From Marinagarivorans sp. UBA5870 (GTDB lineage Bacteria; Pseudomonadota; Gammaproteobacteria; Pseudomonadales; Cellvibrionaceae), in NCBI GenBank assembly GCA_002432555.1, contig DJFO01000416.1, positions 2,637-13,110 on the forward strand: a stretch of 10,474 nt of DNA. The letters are read 5' to 3'. Position 1 is the stretch's first letter. Each line of letters starts with the position of its first letter. Below, piece by piece: positions 5,792 to 10,474 of this stretch. A program made the position numbers and the translations under genes. The notes beneath the pieces were generated by a model that did no database searches, had not been told where the DNA came from, and saw only the letters and a program-made list of their open reading frames with translations.

Positions 5792-6487
5792 TCAGGTGAT
5801 GGAAGTCCCGTCGCGAAGGCTGTCCTCACCTTCAAGGCAATCCAGCCAATCGAGCAGCACTTGCCAGCTTTGCAGGTCTTCTTTGCTGCGGTAGCTTTTT
5901 ATTTCGTGAATTCCCAAACCGAGTTCGGCTGCATTAAGGTACAAGGTCGAATCCCGCAGTGTTGTGACAAAAGGAATGTTCAGGGATTTCAGGAATCTTT
6001 CCAGCTTTTGAAACGCAAGTAAATTTTTGCGGGTGCGATTGGCAATTACCGCAATTCGATTGCGCCGTTTGTGCTGCTTGGCAAGTAACAGTAAATCGGC
6101 GATGCAGTGGGAAGCGGCGTGCATGTCCAACTCGGAGGGCAGCACGGGTATGAGTATGGCGGTGGCCTTATCGAGAAGTTGCGTAAAACCTCTGATATCC
6201 AACCCGGCTGGGGAATCCACCACCACCCTTTGCGTGTCGGATTCAAGACGCAAAGACCAGCTGCGAGTCACGCTGTGGTTGTACTTATGAGCGGCGATGC
6301 CTTGAATTTTTGGGCGTTCCGGGGGGCGCCGGCTCAGCCAAAATGTGGCGGAGCCCTGGGGGTCGTAATCGAGCAACGCAGTTTTAAATCCTTTATGCGC
6401 GTAATAAGCGGCGAGATTGGTGGCCAGTGTGGTTTTGCCACTGCCTCCTTTCGTGTTGAGTATCACTATGCGCTGGCTATGGGCCAT
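5792..6487 (-). CDS. Solo ParA/Soj-type ATPase
   Basis: The product is 231 aa with the start at ATG 6485-6487 (minus strand), since MAHSQRIVILNTKGGSGKTT is the natural ParA beginning. An upstream in-frame start at 6586 would add 33 unconserved residues. The deviant Walker A is KGGSGKTT (13-20) with the signature lysine K13. The A' motif is DYDPQGS (40-46) and Walker B is RVVVDSPAG (87-94). IPVLPSELDMHA and IAVIANRTRKN follow at the usual places. ParA ATPases form ATP-dependent dimers that coat DNA and position plasmids, chromosomes, chemosensory arrays or carboxysomes, usually with a ParB-like partner. No ParB or other adaptor is seen within about 4 kb to the right or 5 kb to the left, so this is an orphan copy. 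At 231 aa it is short and lacks the N-terminal HTH of plasmid type Ia ParA. No convincing ribosome site was found. The cargo is unknown. Confidence 0.9.
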   Translation of the reverse strand: MAHSQRIVILNTKGGSGKTTLATNLAAYYAHKGFKTALLDYDPQGSATFWLSRRPPERPKIQGIAAHKYNHSVTRSWSLRLESDTQRVVVDSPAGLDIRGFTQLLDKATAILIPVLPSELDMHAASHCIADLLLLAKQHKRRNRIAVIANRTRKNLLAFQKLERFLKSLNIPFVTTLRDSTLYLNAAELGLGIHEIKSYRSKEDLQSWQVLLDWLDCLEGEDSLRDGTSIT

Positions 6488-6797
6488 GAAGGTGCCAATT
6501 AAAAATGTGAACTGCTTCCGCTGTTGGGTTGAGTATAGGCGAAGCTTCGGGCGTCTCTCCGTCGCTTTGGGCGCTGCCTCGCCCAATCATAACGGATCGT
6601 CTCGCCGAGCTCGGCTTTTTTTAGCGGATGCTGCAACGCAAAAAAATCTAACGAAAGTTTTGGGAGGTGGGTTAGACTGATGCGCAGAATTGGTGCTCCC
6701 CGGGCGGGCACTGCAGTAGTTCGATCAGCGCGTGCACAAGGACCTGACGGCCTTGGTGACACGAGGCAATTGCCGGCCATCGAGTGACAGAAAAGCA
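6488..6797. other. Divergent intergenic region between ParA and GNAT genes
   Basis: These 310 bases separate two divergent genes and should hold both promoters. On the minus strand TATACT (complement of 6532-6537) could be a -10 box for ParA, but no -35 match accompanies it. The palindrome CGAAGCTTCG lies at 6540-6549, immediately upstream of that box on the ParA side. A + strand intrinsic terminator sits at 6604-6622. No convincing gene was found here; open frames crossing it lack ribosome sites and overlap the flanking genes. Confidence 0.5.
6604..6622 (+). terminator. Intrinsic terminator without an obvious upstream gene
   Basis: The perfect 12-base palindrome GCCGAGCTCGGC (6604-6615) is followed by seven T (6616-6622) in the + direction. 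The hairpin would be GCCG-AGCT-CGGC. The nearest upstream + strand gene ends at 5494, so it may end a short RNA made within 6488-6603 or block antisense transcription. Confidence 0.72.
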
Positions 6798-7304
6798 ATG
6801 AAAATCGCCATCTGTGAAGAGTCCGTTTCCGATATCTCCGCCATTGAAGAATTGATCGCGCAAGCACTTGTCGATGCGCCATACACCAATCAACATGAGC
6901 AGCGCATAGTGCAAAAGCTGCGCGCGGCGGGTCAGCTGACGCTGTCGCTGGTGGCAAAGGAAGGCGGTCGAGTTATTGGTTATGTCGCCGTATCGCCGGT
7001 GACGGTCGCGGAGCTGGATTTAAATTGGTACGGGTTGGGTCCCATAGCGATAAGTCCGGAGGTCCAAGGCCAAGGCATCGGCGCCCAGCTGATGCGCGAA
7101 GCGCTGCTGAAGTTGCGGGAATTGGGTGCAGCCGGCTGCGTGGTGCTGGGAGAACCCGACTATTACAAGCGCTTTGGCTTCAAGGCCGAGACCGGGCTAA
7201 GCCTTGCCGGTGTGCCGTCTGAATATTTTCTGGCAATTGCATTTTCCGGCCAGATACCGCGCGGTGAGGTCAACTACCGCGATGCGTTTAAGGTAACTTC
7301 CTAA
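6798..7304 (+). CDS. GNAT-family N-acetyltransferase (YhbS-like)
   Basis: The product is 168 aa from ATG 6798. This start is preferred over a GTG at 6732 because MKIAICEESVSDISAIEELI is a normal GNAT beginning; the ribosome site is weak. The acetyl-CoA pyrophosphate-binding motif A is ISPEVQGQGIGAQLMREAL (85-103), with QGQGIG at 90-95. It is followed by VVLGEPDYYKRFGFKA (115-130), the typical YhbS/GCN5 ending where Tyr122/123 are candidates for the catalytic acid. WYGLGPIAI before motif A and GQIPRGEVNYRDAF at the C-terminus also fit the YhbS group. It should transfer an acetyl group from acetyl-CoA to an amine; the substrate is unknown. It is divergent from ParA and alone in its transcription unit. 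The last codons (KVTS, stop) form the first copy of a tandem repeat that continues downstream. Confidence 0.9.
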   Translation: MKIAICEESVSDISAIEELIAQALVDAPYTNQHEQRIVQKLRAAGQLTLSLVAKEGGRVIGYVAVSPVTVAELDLNWYGLGPIAISPEVQGQGIGAQLMREALLKLRELGAAGCVVLGEPDYYKRFGFKAETGLSLAGVPSEYFLAIAFSGQIPRGEVNYRDAFKVTS

Positions 7305-7336
7305 TAAGGTAACTTCCTAATAAGGTAACTTCCTAA
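7290..7336 (+). repeat. 16-bp tandem triplication at the end of the GNAT gene
   Basis: AAGGTAACTTCCTAAT is present at 7290-7305 and 7306-7321, and at 7322-7336 for its first 15 bases, with no mismatch. The first copy contains the last four codons and the TAA at 7302-7304, so the extra copies are outside the coding sequence. Perfect identity suggests recent slippage. Confidence 0.95.
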
Positions 7337-7511
7337 AATCCTGCCGCGGCGATGTGCAAATCTATCCGAGTGTGTCGCCGGCCAAGTTCGCACTACAACA
7401 ACTTCGTATTCCACTAAATTTCGCACTCCGGCAAACTCCGTTCGATGCCGCACATTCCCCTGCAAGATTTACCAAGCCGCTAGCGCGCTGCTGTAATTTT
7501 TACAAATGCTG

Positions 7512-7569
7512 CGCTCGACACACTGCGGGCGTCCCTTCTTTTTGTGTCAGCGACTTTGCGGGTTTTTTT
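7512..7569 (+). terminator. Possible terminator-like stem-loop downstream of GNAT
   Basis: CGCT-c-GACACA (7512-7522) pairs with TGTGTCAGCG (7543-7552), giving ten base pairs with one bulged C and a 20-base loop. A seven-T run follows at 7563-7569, ten bases after the stem. The gap between stem and T run is longer than usual, so its role as a terminator is uncertain. Confidence 0.35.
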
Positions 7570-7587
7570 ATCCGCGCTGCAGGATCT

Positions 7588-7620
7588 GCATTATTTATGC
7601 TAGTTAGCATTATTTGTGCT
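7588..7620 (+). promoter_or_regulatory. Pair of 14-bp direct repeats, candidate operator
   Basis: GCATTATTTATGCT (7588-7601) and GCATTATTTGTGCT (7607-7620) differ at one base and lie 19 bp apart. Each has dyad character (GCAT..ATGC in the first). They end at the -35 position of the candidate promoter, as expected for an activator or repressor site. Confidence 0.55.
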
Positions 7621-7648
7621 TAACCCTCCTGGCAAATCTGGCTAGAAT
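7620..7648 (+). promoter_or_regulatory. Candidate sigma-70 promoter of the CheB-CheR gene
   Basis: TTAACC (7620-7625, four of six matches to consensus) and TAGAAT (7643-7648, five of six) are separated by exactly 17 bp. It lies directly downstream of the paired direct repeats and about 165 bases before the start codon. Confidence 0.5.
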
Positions 7649-7811
7649 GGAACTTCGAACAACTGTTTCGGCACCAAGCTGGTAGTCGCTGTTCGTTTCG
7701 ACACCGCTGGATGCACGAGCAGCGTTTCCCTTTTATCCCGAAGTGTTTTCGCCAGCAGTCAGTGAAATACCTGCCGTCAAGGTTGCGGCTATTTTTTGTT
7801 ATGAGTTGTCT

Positions 7812-10474
7812 ATGGGTGAGCCAGAAAGTGAGCGCGACGTGCGCGGACAGGACGAGCAGCGTCGTTTCCACATTGTCGGTGTAGGAGCTTCGGCGGGAGG
7901 ATTGGACCCGCTGGAGGTTTTCTTCAAGAATATGCCGATCAATTCCGGGATGGCGTTTGTCGTGGTGCAGCACCTGTCACCCGATTTCAAAAGCCAGATG
8001 GAACAGCTTCTCTCGCGCAAGACGCGCATGCCGATCCACAGGGTGGAGGACGGCGTTCTCATAGAGCCGGATAATATTTATCTCATCCCGCCGAAGAAAA
8101 TGATGGTGGTGGTGAACGGCCGCCTGCTGTTAACCGACAAAGCCCCCGCCGGGCATATTTCCCATCCGATCGACGAATTTTTTCGCTCCCTTGCCCTCGA
8201 CGCCGGACGGTGGAGTATCGGAATCGTTCTCTCCGGCACCGGAGGTGATGGGTCCAGAGGTGTGGTCAGTATTGCAGAAGCCGGTGGGCTGGTCTTGGCG
8301 CAAGACGAGGAGACCGCGGCCTTCGACGGTATGCCACTCGCCGCGGTAGCCACTGGATCGGTGACTTTATCCTTGGCGCCGGAGGTGATGCCGGATGTTC
8401 TGCTGCGCTACGTCCGGAGCGCCCTGTCGCCCGCTCTGCTGCGGGAACAGGATCTACTGCCGGAAGAGTCAGATTTGCGGCGCATATTCCGGCTCTTGAA
8501 CGATCGTTACAAAATCGACTTTTCCGTCTATAAACTCAGTACGGTCGGCCGGCGCATCAAGCGCCGGTTGCTCTTGACCAACAACAACGATTTGCAAAAC
8601 TACTGGCGGCGCATCGACAGCGACGATGAGGAGCTGGAGAGCCTTTATAAGGACCTGTTGATCGGCGTTACGAGGTTTTTCCGGGATACGGAAATGTTCG
8701 CAGTGCTGGAATCCCAAGTCATACCCCGTTTGATTAGTGGCATGGAAGACGACCGGCCGCTGCGGGTATGGGTAGCCGGCTGCGCCACCGGGGAGGAAGC
8801 TTATTCGCTGGCGATTCTGTTTCATGAACAGTTGATGGCGGCCGGCAAGCCTTTCAACATCAAGATCTTCGCCACGGACGTGCATCAGACGTCCATTAAA
8901 ACCGCCAGTGCCGGTATCTTCGCGGAAGACGCTGTGCAGGGCGTTTCGGAAAAACGTAAAGCCCGCTATTTCATTCCCTTCAAGAACGGTTACCTGGTCA
9001 ACCAGGAAATCCGGAAGGTGGTGTCCTTCGCGGCGCACAACGTGATTACAGATGCCCCCTTTACCAAAATGGATTTGATCAGCTGCCGCAATCTCCTGAT
9101 CTATCTGCAGAGCAATATCCAACAGAAAGTCATTTCGATTTTCCATTTCAGCTTAAAGACCAGCGGGATTCTTACGCTGGGATCCAGCGAAACCGTCGGC
9201 GACCTCAACAGCGAATTTGAGGAAGTCAGCAGCCGCCACCGGATTTATCGGAAAAAACGGGATATTCGCCTGCCGGCGGAATCGCGTTTCGACTTGAATG
9301 TCACGGCGCTGCTGCCTACCGCCGGGCGGTCCGGTCTTGGCGGCGACGGGTCCGGCACGCGAGAAAAATCGCTGCTGTCAGTCTACGACCGGCTGCTCGA
9401 TCAATTCATGCCGCCGGCGTTTCTGCTCGATGAAAGATTGCATATCGTCCACATATTCGGCGGTGGAGAAAAATATTTGAAGTTGCGGTCCGGCCGCACC
9501 TCTACCTACTTCCTCGATTTGATCGAGGAGGAGGTCAAAACCTCCTTTGCCGGCGCCATCAACCACGTGGTGCAGAAAGACGCGACCGTGACTTATACCG
9601 GCATAAAAATGCGCGACTCCGAGGGCCAGTTGCGCAGCCACCAAGTGTCGGTCCAGCCGATCTATGAACAGCGGGTCAAAGCGAATTATTTCTTTATCAA
9701 ACTGACGGAGCAGAAGATCGTCGACAACACCTTCGAGGCTGAAGCCGTACAGCTGGATGCGGTAACGCGCGATCATATAGAGTCCCTCGAGTCGGAACTG
9801 CGCTATAGCCAGGAGAACCTCCAGGCAACCATCGAAGAACTGGAAACTGCTAACGAGGAAATGCAGGCTTCCAACGAAGAGCTGGTCGCCTCCAACGAGG
9901 AACTCCAGAGTACTAACGAAGAACTCCAGTCGGTTAACGAAGAGCTTTACACGGTCAACCACGAATATCAGAAAAAGATCGTCGAGCTCGTCGAAGCCAA
10001 CGATGACATGGATAATCTGTTGGCAACCACTCGGGTCGGCGTGATTTTTCTCGACCGGGATCTGTGCATCCGGCGGTACACCCCGGAAATCAGTCGAATT
10101 TTCAATTTTTTGCCCCAGGACGTGGGCCGTTCCATCGCCGGGTTTACCCATACCTTGCAATACGTGGGTTTGGTCGAGCAGCTGCGCAAGGTGACCGATA
10201 GCGGGACGGAGTTTGAGGTCGAGACACAGGATCAGGACGGGCACCCGTTTATCCTGCGCATCCTGCCCTATAAGGCGGCAACCAGCGGCGAAATTCAGGG
10301 CGTATTGTTGACCCTGATCGACATCAGCACCCTCAAAGTCGCGCAGGAGGAAACGGCGCGCTTCAAGATTCTCAGTGATCTTACGTCCGACGGCAACGCA
10401 CTGGCGGCGGCCGATGGCAGACTCACCTATGTCAACGCGGCGCTCTGCAACCAACTGCAGTTTGATCAGGCGTC
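7812..10474 (+). CDS. CheB-CheR-PAS fusion sensory protein (3'-truncated)
   Basis: The frame is open from ATG 7812 to the window end (887 codons, no stop). The ribosome site is poor, but no other start fits before the CheB core. Residues about 19-200 are a CheB methylesterase with the triad S27 (GASAGG), H54 (QHLSP) and D146 (GTGGDG). Residues about 221-480 are a CheR methyltransferase with the SAM motif [11 protein letters not shown] (322-332) and [17 protein letters not shown]-like module follows (about 520-640), then a long coiled coil (about 655-735) with NEE(L/M) every seven residues from 681 to 716. A PAS domain starts near 733 ([19 protein letters not shown]) and a second near 851. Such fusions often end in a histidine kinase or GGDEF output, which would lie beyond the window. 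No receiver precedes CheB and no chemoreceptor, CheA or CheW is nearby, so it probably acts in a signalling pathway of its own. Domain calls are firm; function is inferred. Confidence 0.94.
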   Translation, partial: MGEPESERDVRGQDEQRRFHIVGVGASAGGLDPLEVFFKNMPINSGMAFVVVQHLSPDFKSQMEQLLSRKTRMPIHRVEDGVLIEPDNIYLIPPKKMMVVVNGRLLLTDKAPAGHISHPIDEFFRSLALDAGRWSIGIVLSGTGGDGSRGVVSIAEAGGLVLAQDEETAAFDGMPLAAVATGSVTLSLAPEVMPDVLLRYVRSALSPALLREQDLLPEESDLRRIFRLLNDRYKIDFSVYKLSTVGRRIKRRLLLTNNNDLQNYWRRIDSDDEELESLYKDLLIGVTRFFRDTEMFAVLESQVIPRLISGMEDDRPLRVWVAGCATGEEAYSLAILFHEQLMAAGKPFNIKIFATDVHQTSIKTASAGIFAEDAVQGVSEKRKARYFIPFKNGYLVNQEIRKVVSFAAHNVITDAPFTKMDLISCRNLLIYLQSNIQQKVISIFHFSLKTSGILTLGSSETVGDLNSEFEEVSSRHRIYRKKRDIRLPAESRFDLNVTALLPTAGRSGLGGDGSGTREKSLLSVYDRLLDQFMPPAFLLDERLHIVHIFGGGEKYLKLRSGRTSTYFLDLIEEEVKTSFAGAINHVVQKDATVTYTGIKMRDSEGQLRSHQVSVQPIYEQRVKANYFFIKLTEQKIVDNTFEAEAVQLDAVTRDHIESLESELRYSQENLQATIEELETANEEMQASNEELVASNEELQSTNEELQSVNEELYTVNHEYQKKIVELVEANDDMDNLLATTRVGVIFLDRDLCIRRYTPEISRIFNFLPQDVGRSIAGFTHTLQYVGLVEQLRKVTDSGTEFEVETQDQDGHPFILRILPYKAATSGEIQGVLLTLIDISTLKVAQEETARFKILSDLTSDGNALAAADGRLTYVNAALCNQLQFDQA

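Larger units (their letters stand above)
7337..7811. other. Long non-coding leader region before the CheB-CheR gene
   Basis: About 475 bases without a supportable gene. A GTG-started frame at 7354-7623 has no ribosome site and an unconvincing composition. The region holds a bulged stem-loop and T run (7512-7569), two 14-base direct repeats (7588-7620) and a candidate promoter (7620-7648). The 5' leader from that promoter would be about 155 bases. Nothing recognisable as a riboswitch was seen. Confidence 0.5.

Noticed and set aside
6499..6957. A 152-codon minus-strand frame overlapping the GNAT start
   Set aside because: It conflicts with the GNAT gene, and its translation looks random with many Arg, Ser and Pro.
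7354..7623. An 89-codon GTG-started frame after GNAT
   Set aside because: No ribosome site, no hydrophobic or domain pattern, and it crosses the direct-repeat and terminator-like structures.
8469..10454. Two long minus-strand open frames (225 and 358 codons) opposite the CheB-CheR gene
   Set aside because: The + strand carries intact CheR, coiled-coil and PAS motifs throughout; the minus frames are mirror effects of codon bias.

Overview
The window looks like a chromosomal segment of a free-living gammaproteobacterium. The evidence is moderate GC-rich composition, a class I cytochrome of the c5 type, a YfiR-family periplasmic regulator, a REP-associated (RAYT-type) transposase and a CheB-CheR-PAS signalling fusion. 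No rRNA, tRNA or CRISPR array was seen. I cannot place it to genus. Two envelope or sensory signalling loci sit at the ends, with a mosaic of small independent genes between them.

Left end (1-3096, + strand): the tail of an unrecognised gene overlaps by one base a YfiR/DUF4154 periplasmic protein. That is followed 13 bases later by a membrane hybrid histidine kinase (CHASE8-like periplasmic domain, HAMP, HisKA, HATPase, Ala/Gly/Pro/Thr-rich repetitive linker, receiver). The pairing resembles the YfiR-YfiN system, in which YfiR restrains the CHASE8-HAMP-GGDEF cyclase YfiN. Here the output is a phosphorelay kinase instead of a cyclase.

Middle (3247-5494, + strand): a cytochrome c5-like gene closed by a clear intrinsic terminator. 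Next is a RAYT/IS200-like transposase broken by a frameshift, apparently a GT duplication, which removes the catalytic Tyr. Then comes a two-gene unit, a small two-helix membrane protein overlapping (ATGA) a VOC/glyoxalase-fold protein. After it lies an intergenic region with hairpins and a 16-bp/32-bp tandem repeat.

ParA/GNAT region (5792-7304): a solo ParA-type ATPase on the minus strand, with no ParB partner in view, is divergent from a YhbS-like GNAT acetyltransferase. The gap between them holds a strong + strand intrinsic terminator with no obvious gene in front of it. The 3' end of the GNAT gene has been tandemly triplicated as a 16-bp unit.

Right end (7305-10474, + strand): a 507-bp non-coding stretch with a hairpin, a pair of near-identical 14-bp direct repeats and a plausible sigma-70 promoter leads into a large CheB-CheR-PAS fusion that runs off the window. 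It has no receiver domain and no chemotaxis neighbours, so it is probably a stand-alone sensory protein. A near-perfect NEEL heptad coiled coil links its enzymatic and PAS halves.
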